Origin: JAYWAM01 sp043782425
GTDB taxonomy: Bacteria > Pseudomonadota > Gammaproteobacteria > Burkholderiales > Usitatibacteraceae
Direction of reading: 5' to 3'
NCBI GenBank assembly: GCA_043782425.1
Contig: JAYWAM010000255.1
Location: forward strand, 1 to 29,865
DNA: 29,865 nucleotides
The notes beneath the pieces were generated by a model. The model was not told the DNA's origin. It worked only from the letters and a program-made list of their open reading frames with translations, and ran no database searches. Below, piece by piece: positions 1-6,918 of the stretch (positions are counted from its first letter, which is position 1; each line of letters begins with the position of its first letter). The position numbers were made by a program, and so were the translations under genes.

Positions 1-13
1 ATCCGCGCAAAGA

Positions 14-79
14 CGCAAAGACGCCAAGAAAGGCAGAATGAAGAATGGGTTTATAACTTTTCGCCTTGGCGTCTTGGCG
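14..79. repeat. Imperfect inverted repeat (hairpin)
   Basis: Arms at 14-28 and 65-79 are complementary over 15 bases with one mismatch, around a 36-base AT-richer centre. The arms carry repeated AAGACGC-type words. It looks like a dispersed intergenic palindrome upstream of the LolA-like gene. It lacks a T-tract on either side that would make it a clear terminator. Confidence 0.55.
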
Positions 80-94
80 CGAGAATGTAGTCCG

Positions 95-130
95 TAGGGT
101 AGGTTAGGAGCGCAGTGACGTAACCCACCA
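95..130. repeat. Short dispersed-repeat-like segment
   Basis: The segment pairs GGTAGGTTAGG with GTAACCCACC around GCGCAGTGACG, a common layout for short intergenic palindromic repeats in proteobacteria. This is a resemblance only; there is no second copy in the window. Together with the hairpin at 14-79 it fills most of the sequence before the first gene. Confidence 0.3.
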
Positions 131-206
131 GCGGTGACTAGGGAAAGGCGCTGGCGAATTTTGCTTGCGCTGCTATCCCTTACCAGCTCTTTGAAAGGGT
201 CTCTGA

Positions 207-776
207 ATGAAATTACTTCGCCATGTGTTGCGCTTCACGCTTCTGGCGTCCTTGGCGGCGTCAATTTCCGCGCACGCCGAAGGCTTCGACATTGCGCGTC
301 TCATGCAATTGCTCAGCGCCGCGCCCGAGGCGGAAGTGGCTTACAGCGAAAAGAAATATTCGAGCCTGCTCAGCGAGCCGGTCGTCAGTTCCGGGACGCT
401 GGCTTATCGCCGCCCCGATACGGTGGAAAAAAACGTCATGACGCCGCGCAAAGAGCGCTTACGCATTGTCGGTGAAGAGCTAATCGTGCTGCGCAATGGC
501 GCGGAAAAGCGTATTGCACTTTCCAGTCAGCCCCTGCTCGCGGCCTTCGCCGCCAGCTTGCGCGGTGTGCTCGCCGGTGACGCTGCCTTGTTGCGCCAGC
601 ATTACCGTCTGACACTCGAAGGTGAGGAACTCGCCTGGCGGCTGCAAATGATTCCGCTCGAAGAAGAAATCCTGCGCTACGTCGAGCGCATCACCGTCTC
701 CGGGCGCGCCGGACGCATAGAACAGATCGAAGTGCGCGAGAGCAGCGGCGACCGCGCTGTGATGCAGGTGCGCTGA
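207..776 (+). CDS. LolA-like periplasmic outer-membrane carrier protein of the aryl polyene cluster
   Basis: This 189-residue protein has a signal peptide, with likely cleavage after the AHA at residues 22-24. A LolA-type body follows: short alternating strands, a YSEKKYSSLL segment near residue 46, and a run describing removal of a substrate patch (YRRPDTVEKNV). LolA-like proteins next to MMPL exporters are standard parts of aryl-polyene and xanthomonadin clusters. There they are thought to help move the lipid-linked pigment to the outer membrane. The start is chosen from GAAAGGG at 193-199, seven bases before the ATG. The stop lies only six bases before the exporter start, so the two are almost certainly co-transcribed. 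It is not the housekeeping LolA, judged by context and weak similarity. Confidence 0.85.
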   Translation: MKLLRHVLRFTLLASLAASISAHAEGFDIARLMQLLSAAPEAEVAYSEKKYSSLLSEPVVSSGTLAYRRPDTVEKNVMTPRKERLRIVGEELIVLRNGAEKRIALSSQPLLAAFAASLRGVLAGDAALLRQHYRLTLEGEELAWRLQMIPLEEEILRYVERITVSGRAGRIEQIEVRESSGDRAVMQVR

Positions 777-782
777 CGCGCT

Positions 783-3176
783 ATGGCTTTGCTACGTTCA
801 CTGTTTGATCCGCCGCGGCCAGCGCTGCGCTACGTGCTTGCATTGTTGTGCTTTTCCGCGCTCGGCGTGTTCGCGCTCAAAGCGGTGCGTGTCGAAGCGG
901 ATTTCGCCGCTTTCCTGCCGCCGTCGGCAACTCCCGAACAGCGCTTGCTCATCGCGCAGTTGAAAGATGGCCTGGTTTCGCGCCTCATGCTGGTGGCGTT
1001 GCACGGCAATGGCGTTGACGAAAAAAACCTGGCCCAGACGAGTCGCGCGCTCGCGGAAAAACTGAGTCACGCTGCGCAATTTGACTATGCCGCCAACGGC
1101 AGCCTGAATCAATTCGCCGCGCAGGCCGAAGTGCTGATGCTGCATCGCTATGCTTTGAGCCCGGGCATAGATGCGCAAAAATTCACAGCGCCCGCGCTAC
1201 GTGCAGCGCTCGAAGAAAAGCTGGCGGAAATGGCCTCGCCATTCGGCGTGATGTCGCGCGCCATGCTGGCGCGCGACCCCACCGGAGAGTTGCTGGCGAC
1301 GTTGCGCCAATTGCAGCCCGCCGCCATGCCGACGTTGCGCCACGGCGTGTGGTTCAGCGCCGACGGCAAACGCGCTTTTCTCATAGCGCAGACGCGCGCG
1401 CCAGGATTTGACAGCGTGCGCCAGGCCGAAGCGATGGCGCAAGTGCGCAGCGCGCTTGCCGAGATCAACCCGCAGGTGGACATGACGCTCACCGGGCCTG
1501 GGGTGTTTGCGGCCGAGTCGCGCCGCCTCATCGAGCGCGATGCCTGGATACTGAGTGTCTGCTCGGCGCTGGTGATCGTGGCGATGTTGCTCTTCGTTTA
1601 CCGCTCGCTGCTGATGGTGGCGCTGGTGCTCACGCCGGTGGCGTTCGGATTGCTCGTCGGCGTATTGCTGGTGCAAGCATTATTCGGATCGGTACACGGC
1701 ATTACGCTGGGCTTTGCCGCCACGCTCATCGGCGAGGCGGTCGATTATCCCAACTATCTGCTGCTCAACAGCGCGCCGGGCGAGCAGGCGCGCGGCGCGG
1801 CGCGGCGCATCAGGCGCACCCTGGCGCTCGCCGTCCTTACCACAGTCGTCAGCGCACTGGCGTTGACTCTATCGAGTTTCACCGGACTGGCGCAGCTCGG
1901 CGTGCTCACCATGACAGGTATTTTAGTGGCAGGTGTCACCACGCATTACTTGATTCCCTGGCTGTTGGGCGAGCGCTTGTTGGTGATGCGTCGCTTGCAA
2001 GCTCCGGGGGTATTGCGTCGTTTACAGGCGCCGGGCGGGGGCGCCCTCGCAAGCGCCGTCACAGGCAAGAAATGGCTTGCCGTGGCTGCGCTTATCGCCA
2101 CGCTGTGCGGCGCGCTGTGGCTGACGGCTACGCATCCAGCCTGGTGGGAAACCGATCTCGCGAGCATCAGTCCCGTGCCCGCAGCCCTGCGCGCGCAAGA
2201 TGCCAGCCTGCGGCGCGAAATGGGCGCGCCCGAGGTGAGTTTCTTTATCGCCAGCCGCGGCGCCAGCGAAGCTGCGGCGCTGCAAGCGGCAGCGCAAATC
2301 CTGCTGTTACTGCAAAAATGGCAACAGCAATCCTGGATAAGCAGCTACGATTCGCCCGCCTGGTACTTGCCCACGGCCGCCGTACAGGCTGCGCGTTTAA
2401 GTGCGTTGCCCGATACACCCACCTTGCAGAAAAATCTCAACGCCGCGCTCAAAGGCCTCGCGTTTCGCGCCGATGCCTTCACGCCGTTTGTGCAGGATGT
2501 GGCGCGCGCGCGCCAACAAGCCCCCGTAACACGCGCAAGTTATGCCGGCACACCATTGGGTTCCAAACTGAACGCGCAGGTGATAGAACTTGAAGGCCAG
2601 TGGCTGGTGCTCACCCCTCTCGGTGGTGTGAGCGATGCAGACAAATTGTCGACTGCACTGTCGGCCCTGCCTGAAAGTAAGAGTCAATTGGTGGATTTGA
2701 AGCAGGTAGCGTCGCAGATGGTGGACGGATTTCGCCGCGAGGCCTTGCGCCAGGCGGCGTGGGGGGCAGTGCTGATCGTGCTGCTGCTAATCGTCGGCTT
2801 AGGTTCGTTAAAGCGCACCTGGCGCGTGGCGGCGCCCGCTGCGGCGGCGCTGGTGTTGACGGTGACCTTGCTGGTGGCGAGCGGTCAGCGCTTGAGCGTA
2901 TTTCATCTGGTGGCGTTGCTGCTGGTGCTGGGAATAGGCCTCAACTATGCGTTGTTTTTAGAGCGTCCCCCAACGGACGCCGCCGAGCGCACGCGCACGC
3001 GCCTGGCGCTCGCCGTGTGCAGCATTTCCACAGTCGCCACATTCGGCTTTCTGGCATTATCCGCAACGCCCGTGCTGCATGCCATCGGCAGCACAGTTGC
3101 GCTGGGCGCGCTGCTTTCGCTGCTGCTGGCTGCGCTTTGGGCGGGTAGAAGTAATGTGGAAAAAGAGCAGGGCTAG
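783..3176 (+). CDS. MMPL/RND-family exporter (aryl polyene / xanthomonadin type)
   Basis: This 797-residue inner-membrane protein has the twofold RND layout. There is one N-terminal membrane segment (about residues 16-34), a large periplasmic domain to about 250, and a bundle of five hydrophobic segments (about 253-400). The pattern then repeats, with a segment near 428, a second periplasmic domain, and a last bundle from about 660. The first half has the MMPL signature GEAVDYPNY with Asp321. In the second half the equivalent site reads GIGLNYALFL, with Asn721 where Asp is usual in MMPL proteins. The protein likely moves the polyene lipid or its precursor across the inner membrane, using proton flow and the LolA-like partner. 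The last 251 bases are repeated, diverged, at 5651-5901. Confidence 0.9.
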   Translation: MALLRSLFDPPRPALRYVLALLCFSALGVFALKAVRVEADFAAFLPPSATPEQRLLIAQLKDGLVSRLMLVALHGNGVDEKNLAQTSRALAEKLSHAAQFDYAANGSLNQFAAQAEVLMLHRYALSPGIDAQKFTAPALRAALEEKLAEMASPFGVMSRAMLARDPTGELLATLRQLQPAAMPTLRHGVWFSADGKRAFLIAQTRAPGFDSVRQAEAMAQVRSALAEINPQVDMTLTGPGVFAAESRRLIERDAWILSVCSALVIVAMLLFVYRSLLMVALVLTPVAFGLLVGVLLVQALFGSVHGITLGFAATLIGEAVDYPNYLLLNSAPGEQARGAARRIRRTLALAVLTTVVSALALTLSSFTGLAQLGVLTMTGILVAGVTTHYLIPWLLGERLLVMRRLQAPGVLRRLQAPGGGALASAVTGKKWLAVAALIATLCGALWLTATHPAWWETDLASISPVPAALRAQDASLRREMGAPEVSFFIASRGASEAAALQAAAQILLLLQKWQQQSWISSYDSPAWYLPTAAVQAARLSALPDTPTLQKNLNAALKGLAFRADAFTPFVQDVARARQQAPVTRASYAGTPLGSKLNAQVIELEGQWLVLTPLGGVSDADKLSTALSALPESKSQLVDLKQVASQMVDGFRREALRQAAWGAVLIVLLLIVGLGSLKRTWRVAAPAAAALVLTVTLLVASGQRLSVFHLVALLLVLGIGLNYALFLERPPTDAAERTRTRLALAVCSISTVATFGFLALSATPVLHAIGSTVALGALLSLLLAALWAGRSNVEKEQG

Positions 3177-3186
3177 GCGACACTCC

Positions 3187-3243
3187 GCTGCCTGCGAAGC
3201 GGAAGTCCGATGCAGCGGACTGCGCGCACTGCAAGTGAGGAGA
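3187..3243. repeat. Dispersed repeat, inverted copy of the 18.3-kb repeat
   Basis: The stretch matches 18303-18359 in reverse orientation with only scattered mismatches. It contains the palindrome AGTCCGATGCAGCGGACT. It sits ten bases after the exporter stop codon, at the left edge of the accessory block. It is non-coding. Confidence 0.7.
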
Positions 3244-3294
3244 GAGTGTGATTCAAACTGATGTGAAACGAATTCAAGGAACCTCCAAACAAAT

Positions 3295-3372
3295 GTCGTC
3301 CCCGCGAAAGCGGGGAACCATTTTTTGCTAACAGAACATGGATTCCCGCTTTCGCGGGAATGACAAATCAGG
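3295..3372 (+). repeat. Double-palindrome repeat, left copy (dRS3-like)
   Basis: Two hairpins, CCCCGCGAAAGCGGGG and ATTCCCGCTTTCGCGGGAAT, are separated by about 30 bases. The second fits the pattern ATTCCC-N8-GGGAAT of the Neisseria dRS3 repeat. An inverted copy lies at 6799-6875, and the last 20 bases match its first 20 exactly in reverse complement. The layout is that of a BIME-type pair of REP units. Confidence 0.8.
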
Positions 3373-3429
3373 CGAATTAGTTCACGCTCATATCGAGAAT
3401 CGGAAATGCGCCACAGCAGTTAGAATCGC

Positions 3430-3721
3430 GCCCCCCCCCTTTGACCATCCCGCAAAACCTGACATAGAATGCAGGCATTGCGGGTACAGGCCACCGGTTC
3501 ATCAAGAAACCCCGCCGCGCAATAAATTAAACTTAAGGGGAAAATCATCCGCGTCCCGTTAGCGCTACCGCGCACCTTAAAAACTGCCTTCTGGGCGCTG
3601 TTTCCTGTCTTCTACGCGCCTCAAATAATTTATCATTCCCGCCCCCGCACAAACATTCGAGGGCAGGCTGTAGCGGGAATCCATGGAACATGATTGATGC
3701 CAGCCGCGTAGGCACAGGCGC
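3430..3721 (+). repeat. 290-bp diverged block, copy A
   Basis: The block starts at a run of C residues and ends near GGCACAGGCGC. It aligns with 5150-5436 in the same orientation at roughly 88-90 percent by eye, with a few small indels. It contains a long hairpin flanked by ATTCCCGC and GCGGGAAT. One short reading frame (IECRHCGYRPPVHQE) is kept in both copies, but no known protein is recognised. Both copies lie directly upstream of an ATG with a purine-rich ribosome site, so the block may carry a promoter or leader. The rest of 3177-3771 holds no gene. Confidence 0.75.
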
Positions 3722-3771
3722 ATATGGTTTAATAGCGAAAACACCAGCAACATAACTAAAAAGGGAGCGCG

Positions 3772-4515
3772 ATGACGACAGCCAATATGGTTTTTTGCAG
3801 TGGGTGCGGAAAACAAATTCATAAAACCGCAGTGAGCTGCCCACAGTGCGGGGCTAATCAACGAAAAGGCCGATACAAAAGCAAAGTTGCCGCCGGCGTG
3901 TTGGCTATCCTGCTGGGGAATATCGGCATACATCGATTTTATCTTGGGCAGTGGTGGGGCATTTTCTATCTGCTATTTTTCTGGACCTTCATCCCGACAT
4001 TCATTGCGCTAATTGAAGGCGTGGTGTTTTTAGTGGGTGACCAGCAAAAGTGGGATGACAAATACAATCAGGGCCAAGGGCCGCAGGGCGGTGAAAGCTC
4101 AGCCGTGTGGGTCATTGCGATCATCGTCGGCCTCTTTGTGGTGATCGCCATCGTGGGCATCTTGGCGGCCATCGCGATACCTGCGTATCACGACTACACT
4201 TTGCGCGCGCGCGTCGCCCAAAGCCTGGAGCAAGCACGCGCGACCCAAACCAAAGCCAGCGAATTTATAATCGCCAAGCGCGCGATGCCATCGAGCAATG
4301 CAGATTTGGGCCTACCCACAGAAACCGGCAGTCAGTTTGTGCGCGCAATCAATGTCACGCCGGGTGGCGTCATCGTGATTCAATATAGTGCGGCCGCGCA
4401 ACAGCTAAACGACAAAACGCTGACCTTAGAGCCGATTATCGAGAACAACGAATTGCGGTGGGCCTGTACGGGCGGCACGGTTGAGAAGAAATATCGGCCG
4501 CAAGCGTGTCGCTAA
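3772..4515 (+). CDS. Zinc-ribbon / TM2 domain / pilin-like fusion protein
   Basis: This 247-residue protein has three modules. Residues 9-26 form a zinc ribbon with Cys9, Cys12, Cys23 and Cys26. Residues about 33-95 are a TM2 domain: two membrane helices with the GIHRFYLG signature between them. Residues about 110-247 look like a type IV pilin: a hydrophobic helix running into AIAIPAYHDYTLRARV, then a globular C-terminal domain with Cys near its end. In a true prepilin that helix would be N-terminal; here it is internal, so it is probably a membrane anchor rather than an assembled pilin. The start is supported by AAAGGGAG just upstream. The function is unknown. A 15-bp hairpin follows at 4536. 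The gene stands alone inside the accessory block. Confidence 0.85.
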   Translation: MTTANMVFCSGCGKQIHKTAVSCPQCGANQRKGRYKSKVAAGVLAILLGNIGIHRFYLGQWWGIFYLLFFWTFIPTFIALIEGVVFLVGDQQKWDDKYNQGQGPQGGESSAVWVIAIIVGLFVVIAIVGILAAIAIPAYHDYTLRARVAQSLEQARATQTKASEFIIAKRAMPSSNADLGLPTETGSQFVRAINVTPGGVIVIQYSAAAQQLNDKTLTLEPIIENNELRWACTGGTVEKKYRPQACR

Positions 4516-4535
4516 GTCGCGGCTAAATTTACGTA

Positions 4536-4572
4536 CCATGAAAATCGAACATGCTTCGTTCGATTTTCATGG
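4536..4572 (+). terminator. Strong hairpin after the TM2/pilin-like gene
   Basis: A perfect 15-bp stem (4536-4550 with 4558-4572) surrounds the seven-base loop ATGCTTC, starting 21 bases after the stop codon. The stem is AT-rich in the middle and is not followed by a T-tract. It may stabilise the mRNA or act as a bidirectional terminator. Confidence 0.5.
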
Positions 4573-4647
4573 CGGCGAGCTTCAACTCTACTGCGCCTTG
4601 CCCTTGTGGCACCGGGTATCTGTAGGCATGTCGGCAAGATGCCGGCG

Positions 4648-4740
4648 CTACAAACCCCGCTGCGCCTTTAATGTTTCCCAACGCGCATAAACGGCGGCCA
4701 ATTCTTTATCCAGTGCGGCCAGATTTCTTAAAGCTTCCAA
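4648..4740 (-). pseudogene. 3' fragment of an ABC-F ATPase (Uup-like C-terminal tail)
   Basis: The minus strand reads 30 codons to a TAG at 4648-4650, giving a helical tail ending in LAALDKELAAVYARWETLKA. This matches the style and end of the C-terminal coiled coil of Uup-type ABC-F proteins, whose last residues read ELEQAFERWEYLEAL in E. coli. No ATPase domain precedes it; family resemblance stops at about 4740. It therefore looks like a transported 3' end, not a gene. Identification rests on this short tail only. Confidence 0.45.
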
Positions 4741-4849
4741 TCCAGAATTAATTTTCGCTGATTGTTTGTTTAGAAGAGAGAAGCTCTCCCCACGCCCGCT
4801 ATCGCGGGCGTTGTCATTACTGTTGTTGCTTGCTACTTGTTCGCTTCGA

Positions 4850-4954
4850 TCAAGCCAAGCGCATCTGCTGGCGGATTGACGTGAGCAAGCGGTAAGGCGT
4901 GCCGCGCCACAAGAGCGCTGATAAGATCACGTTGGTATCAAGAACGATGCGCAC
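4850..4954 (-). pseudogene. N-terminal fragment of a PIN-domain toxin
   Basis: Starting from a GTG at 4954, the minus strand reads VRIVLDTNVILSALLWRGTP and continues about 14 codons before a stop at 4850-4852. This is the start of a PIN-domain nuclease of the PIN_3 / COG1569 toxin family, including the first acidic residue (Asp6) of the metal site. The other acidic residues and about 100 more residues are absent. It overlaps the antitoxin fragment in another frame, the usual arrangement of such pairs. Confidence 0.65.
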
Positions 4955-5073
4955 CGCTGCTGCCTTGTCGGCGCGCGTCGTCGTTCCGCACGCGCCGCCT
5001 TCACCTCCGAGTTAATTTCTTCCATCGACATCGGCTCCACACCGGCGGCTTCCAGCGCTGGCGCGATTGCTAG
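4927..5073 (-). pseudogene. C-terminal fragment of an antitoxin (partner of the PIN remnant)
   Basis: The open stretch between an upstream in-frame stop (5074-5076) and a TGA at 4927-4929 encodes LEAAGVEPMSMEEINSEVKA followed by an Arg-rich tail. This pattern is typical of the C-terminal, toxin-binding end of antitoxins that precede PIN toxins. The N-terminal DNA-binding part is missing. With the PIN fragment it marks a decayed toxin-antitoxin module. The surrounding 4741-4849 and 5077-5149 hold nothing else recognisable. Confidence 0.5.
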
Positions 5074-5149
5074 CTAAAGCGCTTTCGCTAGCTTATCAAG
5101 CGAGCGTTTCGCTTACATTTTTGATTTTTGCCTTTTGCCTTTTGACTTA

Positions 5150-5436
5150 CCCCCCCCTTTTGACCATCCCACAAAACCTGAAATAGAATGCAGGCATTGC
5201 GGATACAGGCCACCGGTTCATCAAGAAACCCAGCCGCGCATCGTCAAATCAAAGGGGAAGATCATCCACGTTCCGTTAGCGCTGCCGCGCACCTTAAAAA
5301 CTGTCTTCTCGGCGCTGCTCCCTGTCTTTTGTGCCTCAAATAATTTGTCATTCCTGCCCCCGCACAAACATTCGAGGGCAGGTTGTAGCGGGAATCCAAG
5401 GAACATGATTGATGCCAGCGCGTGGGCACAGGCGCC
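5150..5436 (+). repeat. 290-bp diverged block, copy B
   Basis: Second copy of the block at 3430-3721, same orientation. It begins with the same C-run and CCTTTTGACCATCCC-type start and ends near GGCACAGGCGC. Differences are mostly scattered single bases, with a small indel near 5245. It is followed by AAGGAAGAA and an ATG at 5471, mirroring the layout after copy A. Confidence 0.75.
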
Positions 5437-5470
5437 CACGCTACCGGGTCTGATAACAAAAAGGAAGAAA

Positions 5471-5682
5471 TGATGTCGCGATTGACTGCCGTTGTTTCGG
5501 GATTCTTCAGGACGCTGGGCTTGTTGGTTATTCCGCATTTCTGGCGCGGGGTAGGGATGGGAAAGCGCTCGGCGAATAAATCGTGCTTGACCCCTTTAGT
5601 CACTTGTTTTGAAAAGAATGGTTACTCTGACCCCGAGCATTCCGAGCATTTCTGGTGGCGTTGCTGCTGGTGCTGGGCATAG
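5471..5682 (+). other. Unassigned open stretch between block B and the exporter fragment
   Basis: An ATG at 5471 behind AAGGAAG opens a 70-codon frame (MMSRLTAVVSGFFRTLGLLV and onward). It begins like a membrane or signal segment, but it runs into the exporter fragment out of frame and shows no family resemblance. It may be the broken 5' end of a gene that once followed block B. No function is proposed. Confidence 0.25.
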
Positions 5683-5942
5683 GCCTCAACTACGCGCTGT
5701 TTTTAGAACGTCCCCCGGCGGACGCCGACGAGCGCGCGCGCACGCGCCTGGCGCTCGCCGTGTGCAGCATTTCCACGGTCGCCACGTTCGGCTTTCTGGC
5801 ATTATCCGCAACGCCCGTGCTGCACGCCATCGGCAGCACAGTTGCACTGGGTGCGCTGCTTTCGCTGCTGCTGGCTGCGCTCTGGGCGGGGAGAAGCAAT
5901 GAGGAGGAAGCTAAAATTATGAGTGAGGCGAGTTGTAAGTGA
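5651..5942 (+). pseudogene. Duplicate 3' fragment of an MMPL exporter gene
   Basis: Bases 5651-5901 align without gaps to 2906-3156, the end of the intact exporter gene. I count 16 mismatches in 251 bases by hand, of which only three change the amino acid (two Thr to Ala, one Ala to Asp). Past 5901 the sequences diverge; the fragment ends in its own tail at a TGA (5940-5942). There is no start codon or 5' part. The stop overlaps the GTG of the next gene by four bases, as if the piece was copied with its own downstream neighbour from a related cluster. Confidence 0.8.
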
Positions 5943-6304
5943 CAAACAATATATATGCGGTTCTTTTTGCTCTAAGCCTGATGCTGTTGGGGTTGATTCA
6001 GTTGTTATTCCCTCAGGCTGCAATACGGCTGCGTAATCGATTTGGTGAAATGCGTCGATTCGATGGCGCGGAGTGGTTTTATTCATCTAAACACGGCTAC
6101 CTATTTGTTAGACTATGTGGCCTAGTATTTATATTAATAGGGGGTTTTTCCTCTGGTAATCTCGTAATAGGGGTCGTAAAAGTAGCAACTGATTGGAAAT
6201 CCGCACGCACAGACCACAGTTTTTTATGCGCGGACTATACTTATTACGCGATTTCAAGCCGCTTTCGGCACAGGTCGTGTCAAATCACCAACGCCTGCCA
6301 GTAA
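5939..6304 (+). CDS. Small two-helix membrane protein, unknown function
   Basis: The frame opens with a GTG that overlaps the stop of the exporter fragment (GTGA), suggesting translational coupling. It encodes 121 residues. There are two hydrophobic segments, about residues 5-25 and 58-80, around a charged loop (RLRNRFGEMRRFDGAEWF). The base composition to about 6240 is AT-richer than the flanking pigment genes. The last 17 or so codons run antisense over a DUF2442 remnant, so the natural C-terminus has probably been lost. No family is recognised with confidence; the layout resembles small DUF membrane proteins. It may be a transferred, truncated gene. Confidence 0.4.
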   Translation: MTNNIYAVLFALSLMLLGLIQLLFPQAAIRLRNRFGEMRRFDGAEWFYSSKHGYLFVRLCGLVFILIGGFSSGNLVIGVVKVATDWKSARTDHSFLCADYTYYAISSRFRHRSCQITNACQ

Positions 6305-6442
6305 ACCAGCGATAGAAATATCTTCATCCAGTTCATCCCAGTGTAGCCCGCTGTGGCTGATCTCTACTTGCTCACGCTGCTTCAGGGTGGCATGCCAAAT
6401 ACGCGGAAAGCAGGCCTGTGGGACAGCAACTATTCGTGCGAA
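6254..6442 (-). pseudogene. DUF2442 protein remnant
   Basis: The minus strand reads 62 codons to a TGA at 6254-6256. It contains FPRIWHATLKQREQVEI and GLHWDELDEDISIAGLLAG, which together are the hallmark C-terminal two-thirds of the helix-turn-helix-like DUF2442 family. An in-frame stop lies just upstream (6443-6445), and the N-terminal segment appears only in a shifted frame without a start. DUF2442 genes often sit beside DUF4160 genes as proposed toxin-antitoxin pairs; no DUF4160 partner is seen here. Confidence 0.65.
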
Positions 6443-6496
6443 TTATTGATTCTCGCAGTAGCATATGCAATTAGCGTATGGACAAAAGGGCGCACT

Positions 6497-6736
6497 ATGG
6501 ATTCGTCGCAATCACGCCACGTCAGACTGTTTAATAATGGCGGCAATCAGGCGCTGCGCATACCGCGTGAGTTCGAGCTGCCTGGCAGCGAAGCGGTGAT
6601 GCGCAAGGAAGGCAATCGTCTGATCGTCGAAGCACTACGGCCAGCTTCTCTCAAGGCGCTATTGGTTGGATGGGGGCCGCTAGACGAGGGTATGCCCGCA
6701 ATCCCTGATAAAGCCCCTGAACCTTTGGCGTTATAA
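6497..6736 (+). CDS. VapB-type (AbrB/SpoVT fold) antitoxin, orphan
   Basis: This 79-residue protein contains the VapB/MazE signature: FNNGGNQALRIPREFELPG followed by a strand with RLIVEAL. This is the swapped-hairpin DNA-binding domain, and the C-terminal tail (GWGPLDEGMPAIPD) is the usual toxin-binding region. The ATG at 6497 is preferred over an upstream one at 6353 because AAAAGGG lies just before it and family similarity begins there. A VapC PIN nuclease would be expected directly downstream; instead there are about 60 bases of non-coding DNA and then the palindromic repeat. It may be a solitary regulator or a leftover antidote. Confidence 0.75.
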   Translation: MDSSQSRHVRLFNNGGNQALRIPREFELPGSEAVMRKEGNRLIVEALRPASLKALLVGWGPLDEGMPAIPDKAPEPLAL

Positions 6737-6798
6737 TCTTGCGCCGCTAAAAAAGAATCTTGGGCGGCGTAAATACAATAGGAAACCTCTGAACAAGT

Positions 6799-6875
6799 CC
6801 TGATTTGTCATTCCCGCGAAAGCGGGAATCCATTTTTTTTCAAGAGAAAATGGTTCCCCGCTTTCGCGGGGAAGA
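6799..6875 (-). repeat. Double-palindrome repeat, right inverted copy
   Basis: This is the reverse complement of the repeat at 3295-3372: ATTCCCGCGAAAGCGGGAAT, then a T/A-rich centre, then CCCCGCTTTCGCGGGG. The two copies face each other across about 3.4 kb. It ends 43 bases before the ketosynthase start and may separate its transcription from the accessory block. Confidence 0.8.
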
Positions 6876-6918
6876 CACTAATTCAGAGACTCCATAGATA
6901 TCAATCGGCTACTTTTCC

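Noticed and set aside
134..475. GTG-started frame with a hydrophobic start upstream of the LolA-like gene
   Set aside because: Runs out of frame through the LolA-like gene and turns Arg/His-rich; no ribosome site.
3338..3562. Frame across the left palindrome and block A
   Set aside because: Begins inside a palindromic repeat; protein is not conserved beyond the short stretch shared by both blocks.
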